A DNA stretch of 64,000 nucleotides from Bretschneidera sinensis (lineage: Eukaryota; Streptophyta; Magnoliopsida; Brassicales; Akaniaceae). The position numbers and the translations under genes are program-made. The notes beneath the pieces were generated by a model. The model made no database searches, was not told the origin of the DNA, and worked only from the letters and a program-made list of their open reading frames with translations. The stretch lies in the NCBI GenBank assembly GCA_023935145.1, contig CM043700.1, positions 26,134,001 through 26,198,000 on the forward strand, given 5' to 3'. Shown piece by piece: positions 36,976 to 47,419 of this stretch. Position 1 is the stretch's first letter. Each line of letters starts with the position of its first letter.

Positions 36976-37191
36976 TGTTAATGTATTATATGGGCTTAGT
37001 CCCACATTGGTTGTGTATAGCTTTGCTTCTCCTATTAGCTTGTATAAATAGGATAATCCCACATTGGTTGTGTATAGCTTTACTTCTCCTATTAGCTTAT
37101 ATAAATAGGATAGCTCCCTTTGTAAGTAAAACACACCATTCAATACAATTCTTCTCTTTGTATTGTCTCACTTCCTCTCTTAAATTCAACA
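36976..37191 (+). repeat. 3' LTR of element E
   Basis: 216 bp; I find one difference from the 5' LTR (CACACCATTC against CACACAATTC). Followed by the target duplication CCTTG. Confidence 0.97.
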
Positions 37192-38633
37192 CCTTGCATG
37201 AACTACAAAAGCCCTCCTCTAACAACTCGGTTGGAATGTAGGATTTATAGAGTTGAGTTGCGACTGTAGACAAAATAAACATAATAATTTTATACATGAA
37301 ATTAGAATACGTAAATCACATAATTGATTGAGTTATCGTCACAACGGAAAGGGTTAGGTTTTTCTATTTGTACTCTCACAACAATAATTTTCTTATAAAT
37401 AAAAAACTGAAAATATTGACATACTAGAAACCAAAAAAGGGACGTACTTTGTTTTTATACCTAAGTAAACTTAAAGCAGTTACTAAAAGTCCAAATGAAC
37501 CCTCTTATCCATGGGTCAATATGAGATTAAAACTTTCACTAACTGTTGAGTCACATTAATTAAATTAAAGATGTGTGTAAACCCAAATCAGATGATCACT
37601 GATTAAACAACATATAAGCTCTTGTATTTTCTTTATTAGACTAAATTCATTAACTCGATTTTACAAAATTAAAACCAATATAATTAGTGGTAATGTAGAA
37701 AAATTCCAGCAACAACTGCATTTTGGCCTATATTAAAGAAAAAGGAATACATGCATTGTGATTCCAGATTTCTAGCAGATATGTGGTTTGTTGCCTACTG
37801 ATAAATGTCACATGGCTTTCTTCGACCAGTGTGATTGACATTCATGTTTGTGCCTGTGATTTACTAAGAATTCTCTTCACATAACTGTGCATTTGTTCTA
37901 TTCTCTTCGGTTGAAGGACCAGTGTCGACACTTTTAATGCAATTGCATCAAATCTGTTGATTTTTCTTAAACTGATGTGTAGGAACTGAAGCATATTGCA
38001 ATATACCTTGTAACTGCTCAGCTCATCTTGACTGCAGGAGATTGATTTTCAAAGGGTTGCATACTTTAGCTGTTGAAGAACATGAATTGAAATTTGAAAT
38101 CTGGAAAATTCACTCTTTATATGCTGATAACAAGGCAAAGAAAGAGGAAATTTTCAACGAAAAGGAGCAAACCGTGGGAGTAAATTCTGCAACAACTTAA
38201 GTCACTGCTAAAGACTATTTTTTACCTTAACATTTCAATTATAGCTTTCGTACCATTATTCCATAAGAATTTCTAATTCACAAACTGACAAGAACCTGAA
38301 AATTCAGCATAAGTCTCAAAATTCTCAAATATTTACAATTTTTAAGAAACTCAATTGACAACAGGTAAGATGGATATCAACTAAAAAGTAACATCTTGAA
38401 GTTTCAAATTTTGAAGTCTAAAAATTCGCGAATCTTTACAATTTTAAAGACACCAAGTTAGTGTTTCTAAGGAACACTGTTAAGTTCTTCCTATCTAAAG
38501 CTATGACTATCAATCATCTAGCTTCTTCATATATAAAAGTCCGAAATTTATTCACTTTTCTACAGAGAATTTTGCGAGTATACCATATTTGCATGCACTA
38601 GTTCTGACTTTCGTTTGTTTGATCTGTTTCCAG
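37192..38633. other. Intergenic or intronic DNA upstream of the LRR exons
   Basis: No NB-ARC or coiled-coil coding is seen, so the LRR remnants downstream lack their N-terminal part. A short open stretch at about 38040-38200 could be a decayed exon but resembles nothing I recognise. The end of the stretch, 'gatctgtttccag', is a good splice acceptor at 38633. Confidence 0.5.
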
Positions 38634-39661
38634 GTCATCCTAGCTTCGAACTATTGACATTGAACATCGAAGACATGAAAATAATATTGCAGGGCGAGTC
38701 TCCAGCAGATCTCTTTTGCAGAACAAAATTTCTTCACCTGTTGTGCTTTCATGATGAATCATCTGTTGTCCCTTTGCGTTTCATTCAAAGATTACCAAAT
38801 CTGGAAAATCTGGTTTTGGCTTGCAGTAATTTTAAAGAGCTGTTCCCATACGAAGCACTTCATGGAGAGGAGAAATATGCTGTGAATGTTATCACATTCA
38901 TAAGAAACTTTGAGCTGGACAATCTTTGTTTTCTGAAGCATATATGGGAACAAGACTGCCAATAGGAACCGGTTCTTCAAAAGCTTAAAACTCTACAAGT
39001 GCGGTCTTGTCACAGTTTGATTAATTTAGCATATCATTGTCAGCATCTTTTCAATATCTGACATATTTGGATGTATGGCAGTGCAGTGGATTGATACCTT
39101 TAGTAACATCCTCAACAGCCAGAAGTCCGGTGCAACTAAAAAAAATGATCATAAGAGCATGCCACATATATGGTGACAGAAATAGTCTCACATAATGAGG
39201 GGGATGAAACAGAACAAGAGATTATTTTTAGCAAACTGGAATTTTTGAGCCTTGATAAGTTATCAAACCTCTCAAGCTTCTGCCTAGCAAATTACACCTT
39301 CAAATTCCCATCTTTAGGCTGTGTTTTTGTTCGCCGATGCCCCAGATTGAAGATCTTCTCTCGAGGGGTTTTAAAAAGACCATTGCTAGACATTGTATTG
39401 GTGCCATCAAAAGATTCAAAACGGTATGATCGATGTTTGGAGGGTGGCCTTAATACCACCATACAAATGTTGTACGCGAAGTTGGTACGTATTGATTCAT
39501 CAAATTGTCTTATCTTCAATAGTACAATTTGTCTTGTGCGGCACTTGCCAATCTGTTTTATGTTTACGTACAACCGACTGAATAAGCTTTGTTTTTGTTG
39601 GTTTTCTATTATTCTTTCTAAAAAATATTATTTCCTGCCATTGACCTATAGTATGGCACAG
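38634..39661 (+). pseudogene. LRR exon remnant 1 of a CC-NBS-LRR-type resistance gene
   Basis: After the acceptor at 38633 the frame reads leucine-rich repeats (FIQRLPNLENLVLACSNF, FKELFPYEAL), ended by a TAG at 38963. Further repeats appear in shifted frames up to about 39490 (KLEFLSLDKLSNLSSFCLAN, CPRLKIFSRGVL, NTTIQ). The style of irregular repeats with 'LPNLE' and 'CP.LK.F' is that of the C-terminal part of At4g27190-like resistance proteins. Stops and frameshifts show it is a pseudogene. The block at 41330-43052 is a paralogous copy of the same repeats. The rest, to 39661, is probably intron. Confidence 0.78.
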
Positions 39662-40220
39662 GAATGCTAAAAAAAACATTGGACTTCGACAACCTTGGAA
39701 GTTGATAACTGTAGCAGCTTCAGATTTCTATTTACTCCATTCGCGGCATTATGCCTTGCGCGACTTGAACGAATGAAAATAAAAAAACTGTACTGTGATG
39801 GAAGTGATAATAACAAAAGTGGAAGGAGCCGAGGGAGCAGAACTAGATAAGACCAAATTCCCAAGACTGGAAACTCTTTTGCTCGAGTCATGTCATCACT
39901 TTAACATGTTTCTATTTGGGAAGTCAAACTCTAGAATGTCCATCCTTGAAAAGGATTACCATACAGGACTGTCCCAATATGAAGGCATTTGCTTCCATGT
40001 CTCTGAGAAAACAAGATCGTTGGACAATTGATGATGGGTTGTTGAAAGTCTTGGCAAAGGAGACCTTTATGACCCGGCTGCATCATTTTTTAGCTCGAAG
40101 GTCAGTTTTTCCCTTGAGTTACCTTACAATGTTCGTTTGGGATTTTGATTCTCTCAATTTTAAAAGGAATTTTAAAATAAAGTTAAACTCATCTTAACAG
40201 TAACAATTGAAAACTAAAGT
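39662..40220 (+). pseudogene. LRR exon remnant 2
   Basis: Repeats such as FPRLETLLLESCHHF and CPSLKRITIQDCPNMKAFAS are visible in alternating frames between about 39675 and 40060, so at least two frameshifts separate them. The end of the stretch (about 40137-40200) is one arm of the foldback MITE family also present at 14923-15190. It is part of the same decayed locus as the neighbouring LRR pieces. Confidence 0.72.
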
Positions 40221-40535
40221 AGCAATTTTTGGAAACTCGACTAATAAAACATGTTACCAGAGAGTATGGCCATTGTTCCATGGGTCAAGAAGACCCTTTT
40301 TTTTTTCTTATCTCCTTGAACGGTAATCATAATAACCCTGGTTAGCAACAGTCAACTCCATGCGTGCACCTTGGTCCTAATCATCAATATATCCTTTTGC
40401 TATCAATCTGTTTGTAGTTGTTACCTTAATTGCATCTCCTACAATAATCCTTTAGTATCTTAATTGCTTCTTTTTGCATCTTTATTTTATTAAAGAGTAA
40501 TAAAGTTGTTCATAAAGCAAAAATTATTCATGCAG

Positions 40536-41034
40536 ATTCTGTTCCCAACTTGGAAGAGTTTAAATTGTCCTCAATGAACATAGCAAAGATATGGCATGAC
40601 CAACCCCTGAGAATTCCCTCTTGCATTCAGAATTTGAAAAGGTTGACTCTGGAGGATTGTGCTAGTTTAAAATATCTGTTCCCATTTTACGTGGTAGAAA
40701 GTCCTGTGCAACTCGAATCACTTCAGGTACGGAATTGTAAGATCATGGAAAGGGTAATAGTCATCGAAGGATCAGAGGAAGAAGAAAATATGAACCAGAT
40801 GTTGTTTCCAAACTTTACGACCTGAGGCTCAAAAATCTGTCTAAACTCACAAGATTCTGCAATGGAAATTTAATCGAATTTCCATCCTTGAGATGGTTGG
40901 TGATAATGAAATTCCCTGAATTGAGGGCATTCATCTCCAACCCTATGAGTGCTGAGATGATGCTCTGCAAAGCAGCTGGAGAAAAGTACCCAGAAGAGAA
41001 CCTCCATGCTGGCATACAACCTCTCTTTGATAAA
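40536..41034 (+). pseudogene. LRR exon remnant 3
   Basis: Begins after a 'ttcatgcag' acceptor at 40535. One frame reads NLEEFKLSSMNIAKIWHDQ and ASLKYLFPFYVVES to about 40822. A small frameshift then moves the continuation (LIEFPSLRWLVIMKFPELRA) to another frame until about 41030, where a GT donor is plausible. This is the family's usual order of a 'KIWHDQ' repeat followed by 'LKYLF' and 'FPSL'. The frame change makes it nonfunctional. Confidence 0.8.
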
Positions 41035-41235
41035 AATGTGATTTATCTTTTCTCAAATTTCCACTTTCGTATTAAAATCACTCTCACATCTTTTCATTGT
41101 ATCTTATCTTTAATTATGTGTTGATTAATTCAATGTATTTACTTCTAGGATACTCAATTCCGTTGCAGTTAAACTTTTACCTCTTTTAGACAGATCGTAT
41201 TTCTTTCTTTTGCTTAACGTCTTGGAATTTCCCAG

Positions 41236-41673
41236 GCTACGTTCCCTAACCTGGAGGAATTGTGGTTGGAGTGGAACGATTTTTTGACAGATACGCCACG
41301 GTCAATTTTCAGTGCTGTACTTTCACCAACTTAAAGTTCTTGAGCTGATAAATTTTCCTGAGCAATCTGCCATTTTACCCTCTTGTTTTATTCAGAGATT
41401 ACCCAATCTTGAAAAACTTGTGAGTGATGCTTCGTTTAAAGAAATATTACAGTGCCAAGGGCTTGGCGTTGAGAAAAATAATGAGAGACACTCACTCGGG
41501 TACGGGAATTAAAGCTGTCTACACTACCTGAATTAATGCATTTGTGGAAGGAAGAATTCCAGCCTTGGCCAGTTTTAGAAAACCTGAGAACTCTAGAAAT
41601 ACTGGAGTCTGGCAACCTAAAAAATTTGGTGCCATCTTCAGTAACTTTTCAGAATGTGACTACTCTAGAGATA
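41236..41673 (+). pseudogene. LRR exon remnant 4, truncated by a solo LTR
   Basis: Starts after a 'tttcccag' acceptor at 41235 with ATFPNLEELWLEWND. A frameshift follows, then HQLKVLELINF, FIQRLPNLEKLV and, after another shift, WPVLENLRTLEIL and VTFQNVTTLEI. The last repeat stops exactly at the solo LTR insertion and resumes at 42072, where SKCHGLITLVTP continues it in the same frame. Confidence 0.82.
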
Positions 41674-42066
41674 TGTTGTAGTATATGGCTCATATTGAGT
41701 GGAATATATTTACAGAGAAATTAGGTTGATGCTGGAGTGAAGCGGAGTGGAATGACGGCATCAGCCTTTTGGGTTTGAAATTTATTGTTTTATTGGCAGG
41801 GACGATTAATAGGTTGGGGGTGATGGGGCAACGCCCTCGCGGTACGGCACATGGGTATTTGAAGAATTTTTTAATACCTCTATAGAGCTAGGGTTAGTAT
41901 AAATACATATGATGTAATCTTACTTTAACATAGTGAAATTTCGCGACTGCTCGCTCCCGTGGACATAAGCATGCTGCCGAACCACGTTAAATCTGTGTGT
42001 TTAATTACTTTTTTTCTCTCTTTGCTTTTCGTATTATTCATCATAATCGTTACATGTTTCACAACA
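41674..42066 (+). mobile_element. Solo LTR 1 inside the LRR pseudogene
   Basis: 393 bp starting TGTTGTAG and ending CACAACA, flanked by the 5-bp duplication AGATA (41669-41673 and 42067-42071). A TATA-like TATAAATACATATG at 41898 suggests plus orientation. Its sequence is unrelated to the LTRs of elements A-F. No internal region remains, so it arose by LTR-LTR recombination. Confidence 0.9.
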
Positions 42067-42071
42067 AGATA

Positions 42072-42435
42072 TCAAAATGCCACGGGTTGATAACTTTAGT
42101 AACACCCTCGACAGCTAGGAGCCTAGTGCAGCTCACAAAATGAGTATAATTGATTGTCTAACGATAAAAGAAATCGTTGTACACAAAGGGGATGAAGTGA
42201 AGGACCGCATTGTTTTCTCCCAACTGAAATATATGCGACTTCATTGTCTACCAAACCTTGAAAGCTTCTGCTTGGGTGATTTCACATTTGAATTTCCATT
42301 CTTGGAAGAAGTAATTGTGAGAGGATGCTCCAAGATGAGCATTTTTTCCCAGGGAGTCTTAAGCACACCGAAACTACTGAGAGAATGAACGACAAAGGGT
42401 GAAGAAAAAGGGCACTGGAAGGTTGGCTTTAATAC
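42072..42435 (+). pseudogene. LRR exon remnant 5, between two solo LTRs
   Basis: Continues the repeat interrupted at 41673 (CHGLITLVTPSTARS, then MSIIDCLTIKEIVVHKGDE, LPNLESFCLGDFTFEFPFLE, CSKMSIFSQGVLS after a frame change). It is a paralogue of the 39000-39480 block. It is interrupted at 42435 by solo LTR 2 and resumes at 43004 in the NTTIQ segment. Confidence 0.83.
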
Positions 42436-43003
42436 TGTTGGGTTTTACCTCTAAAATCCACTTACTCAAAATTTAGGCAAAAAACACAACCGGAACAATT
42501 AAATAAGCAAAACAAACAAATAGTAAGAATACCAATAATTAATCTGATTTGACAACCTCTTTGCTTATCTCTACCAACAACTCCATTATTTTATTAATAT
42601 TCAATTACAACTTTAGGAAGAGCAAAATTGTCAAACTCTCACCCCAAAGTGACAATATAACAAAAGCTCTTAACCTAGCTCTAGTTGTAAATGCACTCTC
42701 TACTTGACAATACAAAACCCCAATACTCCCAAAGCTCTCATCCTAGCTCTAGTAGTAAACCCTTCTAATTTACAATGTATATAGAATTATTCAAATTTTT
42801 TCTGAGACTCCATTTATATGGAGGATATTTTCTTAACGCTATTACGAAAAAAACAACAATATCATAGTATATTACTACTACTTGTACAATCAACAATCTA
42901 ATACAAAATTATTACTATTCCTACTAGAACAAACAACTACAAAATAGAAAAACAATTTTTCTTAAACTAATTAAAAATCTTAAATTGAGCCAAAATCTTA
43001 ACA
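42436..43003 (-). mobile_element. Solo LTR 2 inside the LRR pseudogene
   Basis: 568 bp bounded by TG and CA and flanked by the duplication AATAC (42431-42435 and 43004-43008). A minus-strand CATATAAATGG in its middle suggests minus orientation. It contains two related internal segments with 'ctagctctagt' text. No similarity to elements A-F was noticed. Confidence 0.88.
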
Positions 43004-43052
43004 AATACCACCATACAACAGAAGTTCAAGGATATGTACAAATTCATACATT
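43004..43052 (+). pseudogene. C-terminal end of the LRR pseudogene
   Basis: Across solo LTR 2 the frame reads NTTIQQKFKDMYKFIH and then a TAA at about 43052. This matches the usual ending of the family's LRR tail, so the original reading frame probably stopped here. Confidence 0.72.
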
Positions 43053-43629
43053 AACTTTTGTCTCCTATTTACTTAAGTTACTGATTACTGCATTGTTTTT
43101 TTTGGTGGCTGGGTGCGTAACTGAAGTTATTGATTACTGTATTATTTTCGTTTTGCAAAAGGTTGTTTCTTTGTCATATGTGCTTGTATAATCACTGATG
43201 CATTTATTGGGCTTCGTAGGTTAGATATGTTGGCTTGAGACTCTAAGTTTCCATGAGGCCGTGAGGAGGCTTTCGCTTAATGATTAAAATTGAGGCTATG
43301 GATCTAAAAGTCTCATGTTTGACTGGTTTGTGAATCAACCAAAAAAAAAAAAAAAAAGTTTGTGGAAATATGAAACAGGAACCTTAAAAAGTTTTGGACT
43401 TGAAAAATCTTAAATTGGAAAAAAATTTGCTTTGCACAGTATAATGAGAAATACATGGCATAAGGGTCAATTTCACTTTTTAATAAAAATAAAATATTTT
43501 TTTTTTTTTTTTATACCATTTAATAATGAAATAGACTTTTATGCCATTTATCTCTCATGATACTGTGCAATTTTTCTTTAAATGGTGTGAAGTTTATAAT
43601 TGTAACGACTTCGATAAACATTTACGCCA
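43053..43629. other. Intergenic, A/T-tract-rich DNA
   Basis: No gene supported. Two related segments, 'tacatgg/gccatttatc' with long poly-T at 43495-43512, look like intergenic or intronic filler. Confidence 0.5.
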
Positions 43630-43878
43630 TTGATGACAACAGCTTGTACGATTAGAAAAGATGAAAATAAAGATCTGTAACGTAATGGAAGAAATAAATT
43701 AGCAAAGAGGGAGAAGAGGAAACAGCAACAGATATAGTTAAATTCTCACTGCTTAATTGCTTTTTTCTTGAGTCGTTACTCAACAAGTTTCTATTCTGGA
43801 TGCGATACTTTGGACTTGCTCATCCTTGGAAAAGATTATCATAAGGGAATGTCCCAATATGAAGATTTTCACTTCAAT
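43630..43878 (+). pseudogene. Isolated LRR exon remnant 6
   Basis: Short repeats in several frames (LVRLEKMKIKICNVMEE, then LEKIIIRECPNMKIFTSI) match the 39765-40000 part of the upstream pseudogene, pointing to a duplicated resistance-gene unit. Stops are frequent. It ends at the 8-bp target site of the hAT-like element. Confidence 0.72.
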
Positions 43879-44620
43879 TAGAGGTGGGAAACCAAATCTG
43901 TACCCGCTAAAGTGCAGGTATGGACATACATTTTAAGATCCATTAAAAAATGACTAGTATCCAATCCGATACAACCCCTGAAAATCTGAGTCTGATCAGG
44001 TTTACTCGTAAATTCACGGGTCTACTGCGAAAAGCCATGGATATCTAAGATTTGATCCATCCTCAATTGGAATTGATCTAAAATAGACCCGGCATGGAAT
44101 TGAACCAAACGAGTCAATTAGTTTGGCTTAGTCAATCTGAGACTTTGTACGTGAAAATCTAATCTGTTGTAGGACAAACTAGAAGCTTAGTAGAGGACTA
44201 TAAACCCTTATTGGGGGTGGATTTCAGAGGGAAAAGAAGGGACAATGGGGTGCTAAGCTATAGGTTTAAATATAATGCTGTTTGGTGAATGTTATATTGG
44301 TTCATGATCTGGGTACTTAGTTTCCATAATGCTGGTCTTAATGCATTGTCCAATGTTTGTCAGGGTGTAGAAGTTCATGGTCTTAATTTTCAAAATTGAT
44401 TTTTTTTTTCATCTTTTTTAAATATAATTTCATTTTTTGATAAAAAATAAATTGGTTAATTTTAATATAGACCCGTGGTTTTACCCGTCTTTTAATGGGC
44501 TGGACACGGACATTAAATAATGGACCCGTTAAGAAATGAATATTTTTTACCTGTGTCCGTTGACCCGTCACCCGTTGCACCCGGCTCGTATCCGGTCCGA
44601 TCTGCTCATTCTCACTTCTA
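43879..44620. mobile_element. Nonautonomous hAT-like DNA transposon
   Basis: 742 bp with short terminal inverted repeats (TAGAGGTGGG at the left, complement of CTCACTTCTA at the right) and a perfect 8-bp target duplication ACTTCAAT (43871-43878 and 44621-44628). An 8-bp duplication and TAG(G/A)GGTGGG-type ends are hallmarks of plant hAT elements. No transposase coding. The interior has several 'acccgt' motifs. Confidence 0.87.
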
Positions 44621-44799
44621 ACTTCAATGTTGAAAAAAAAATGTTGTTTTTGAAATTATATTAAAAATGTTGAAACAAATATTAAAGAAAATAAATATAA
44701 AAAATGAAATTATATTTTTCCCTACTAAACATACTATCAGTTTTCCTAAAGATTTAAAATTAATATTTCATTTTTAATTAAAAAAAATGCAGCAAAAAA

Positions 44800-45399
44800 C
44801 ATAAACAAAACGAAAGCAATGGCAACTATGCACTACCACTTGCAGATCCGTCAATATTCAAAAAACAAAAAGATTGGAGGGACTTCCCAAGAGATGGGCT
44901 CATCAACAGCTTTGGCACTCCATGAAGCCTTAGATTGGGATTGAGGGAAAGCTTTCTAAACGAAATTTAAGTCTTGAAGAATCACATAAGTGGGCAAAGC
45001 TTGTTCAGTTCACATGCAATCACAGCTTTGCAGCGCCAGCGCCAAATATTCCATGCAATGCCCAAGAAATGGCTATTCCAGGGATACTAGCTTCAACAAA
45101 CTACCAACTCCCTTACCAATAATATTCCTCTCAAGCCACTCATTAAGGGTACCGTTGAAGAATCCCACATACTCCGAAGGATCAATAAACTTCTCCCAAA
45201 TACTTCTTGCCCAAGGACAATCGCGAATCAGGTATAGTCTCCTCAACCAAACTACAGACTCTGCACTCCCTCGATAGCACCGAAGATGATTCGTAAGCAG
45301 TCTGTCCTGCCATGGTGGCCAAGTGAAAAATAGCCACTTAGCAGGGGCTTTTACTTTCCCCAACTTATTCCATATCATTGGACCAGTGTTCTCTTCCAC
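44800..45399 (-). pseudogene. LINE ORF2 3' fragment (zf-RVT region)
   Basis: The minus-strand frame 45399-45073 reads WNKLGKVKAPAKWLFFTW, DRLLTNHLRCYRGSAES, then RDCPWARSIWEKF and NEWLERNI. This is the pattern of the zinc-binding domain that follows reverse transcriptase in plant non-LTR retrotransposons, although the metal-binding Cys positions are mostly lost. Beyond a stop, further minus-strand text to about 44800 resembles the linker to RNase H. No reverse transcriptase core is seen; it is a truncated, decayed fragment. Confidence 0.7.
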
Positions 45400-46419
45400 G
45401 TACAGAGACTAGCGTACATGGAGCGAACCGAAAAAATTTCGTTTTGAAATGCATGCATCCAAATTAGGTTCTTCTGAGTATCAGCATAATTCCATTTTTT
45501 TTTTTTATGAATTACTAAACAAAAGATCAAAGGCTCCATGGTTATCATAATATTACGAAATCGATTCGTATTATTTGATTTAATTTTGAATCTAAATAAT
45601 TTGATATGTTGAATCTAAATTAATCATATTGAATTTACGTTTTAGTGCGATTTGTCCAATTTAGTAAAACTTATAATTTATTTTAAAAAATATAAAAAAA
45701 ATATTTAAGACAAAATGTTTATTGCTAAAATAAATGTTTTTCTCTTTCATATGTTATTCTATAAATTTAATATTTTAAAACTTGTTGTGATGAAAAAAAA
45801 AACGCTCATAACATTCATATCATTGATTTCAATCCATTGTAGTATTAAGTATAGTAATATTATTATTTTATTTTATTACTTTATTACATTAGTTATTAAT
45901 TTATTATATTGTGCTATCTTAATTATTGTTAGCTGTTAGCAAATTACTATTACATGATTATAAAATGTTAATTAGAGCAGATCATGATGAGATTCAGACT
46001 AATATTAGACAAATGTTTTTTCAATTTAGTCACATGATTATTCAATATATGTTAAAATATTTCACTTTTAATATATATTATTTGTTTCACGTATACATGT
46101 CAATTTATTTTTATTTTAAAAATAGATTAATTACACTTTTATACTTGAGTTTAAGAGGTAATTACAAAAACATATCTGTGGTATTGAAAATAATTATTTC
46201 ATACTTGAGGTTTATTAATAACATTACATAAACATATCTCCGTTAACATATTAGTCGAGTGTAAAAATTTTGATAATGCCCTCAGATGATTTAGTTAAAA
46301 CGGTACAATTCCACTCTTCTTCCTTAAACCTTTTATCAACTTTGTACCTCTCTCTTTCTCTTCGCCACGCCTCTCTCATTTCTTCCCAAGTGTAATACCA
46401 TATGCATCCCAGATTTCCC
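45400..46419. other. AT-rich intergenic DNA with a MITE-like segment
   Basis: No gene supported; 45540-46120 is extremely AT-rich. The stretch at about 46120-46250 ('gattaattacactttt...aagaggtaattac') recurs in inverted form at about 59690-59775 and is probably a common small repeat. Confidence 0.5.
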
Positions 46420-46588
46420 TGTTAATGTATTATAGTTATAGTTAATGTATTATATCCCACATTGGTTGTGTATAGCTTTGCCTTTCCTATTGACTTGTAT
46501 AAATATGATAGCTCCCTTGTAAGTAAATTACACCATTCAATACAATTCTTCTCTTTGTATTGTCTCACTTCCTCTCTTAAATTCAACA
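46420..46588 (+). repeat. 5' LTR of element F
   Basis: 169 bp, TGTTAATG...TTCAACA, one TATA-like TATAAATATGATA. It lacks the internal duplication present in E's LTRs and has its own short repeat of 'gttaatgtattata' at the start. Confidence 0.96.
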
Positions 46589-46600
46589 TGGTATCAGAGC
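46589..46600 (+). other. Primer-binding site of element F
   Basis: TGGTATCAGAGC abuts the LTR end; exact match to the usual plant Copia site. Confidence 0.95.
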
Positions 46601-46604
46601 CATA

Positions 46605-47419
46605 ATGGTTCTCGGTATTTTAAGAGTTGAGTATGCTCTGTGATTGCCACTATTAGTGGATCCTTCACATCAGAAATTCTCAGTATATTAAGAGTTGAGT
46701 ATGCTCTGTGATTGCCACTATTAGTGGATCCTTCACATCAGAAAAACTTCTAGTATATCATTTTCATACTTGTCGGGTCATCACTATAGTCGGAGTCTCA
46801 TTCTCCATCGACATCATCTCCGCTGCCGCTTCTGTTTCAGAAACGCTACTGCCACGTCAGCCCTAAAAGCCACATCAACGACACCTCACTGCCACATCAG
46901 TGCCACGTCACCTGTTGACATCATCTCCGCTGCCACATCAGTGCCACGTCACCCGTTGACATCATCTCCGCTACCGCTCCTGTTTCAGACACGCTTCTGC
47001 CACGTCAGCACCACATCAACGACACGTCAGTGCCACGTTACTCGTTGATCGCCACATCATCAATTGACAGTGCCACGTCACCCGTTGACATCATCTCCAC
47101 TGCCACTCCTGTTTCAGACACGCTGCTGCCACGGTAGCACCACATCAACAACACGTCAGCGCCACGTTACTCGTTGACCGCCACATCATCAGTTGACTGC
47201 CACATCATCAGTTGACCGCCACATCACCGGTTTCTTGGAGGTTCACCTTCCTCTTTGCTCCTATCCTGTTTCAGACACGCTGCTGCCACGGTAGCACCAC
47301 ATAAACAACACGTCGGTGCCACGTTACTCGTTGACCGCTACATCATCAGTTGACTGCCACATCATCAGTTGACTGCCACATCACCGGTTTTTTGGAGGTT
47401 CACCTTCCTCTTTGCTCCT
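46605..47419 (+). repeat. Expanded leader repeat array of element F
   Basis: A 65-70-bp block beginning 'ttaagagttgagtatgctc' occurs twice in tandem (near 46619 and 46690). The GCCAC(A/G)TCA array then runs from about 46850 to 47385. A 36-bp segment from the start of the pol coding region (47386-47421) is also present as an extra copy inside the array at 47229-47264. The array is about 200 bp longer than that of element E. Confidence 0.88.

Larger units (their letters stand above)
32665..37191 (+). mobile_element. Young Ty1/copia LTR retrotransposon, element E (gag-less)
   Basis: A complete 4527-bp insertion with 216-bp LTRs that differ at one position, flanked by the target duplication CCTTG (32660-32664 and 37192-37196). 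A perfect primer-binding site abuts the 5' LTR, and a purine tract ending GAGGGGGGA directly precedes the 3' LTR. The internal region is a repeat-rich leader and one uninterrupted pol-like frame. Near-identical LTRs and the open frame make it the youngest element here and a candidate for recent or current mobility. The capsid part of gag is absent. Element F is a sister copy about 9 kb downstream. Confidence 0.98.

Noticed and set aside
36100..36981. Long plus-strand frames overlapping the pol genes of E and F (also 34603-35208, 50454-51005)
   Set aside because: Shadow frames of the Copia reverse transcriptase and RNase H coding sequence; they contain none of the expected motifs and mirror each other only because E and F are sisters.
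45715..46231. Plus-strand open frames rich in I, F and Y
   Set aside because: Strong AT bias alone produces hydrophobic translations here; no conserved motif.
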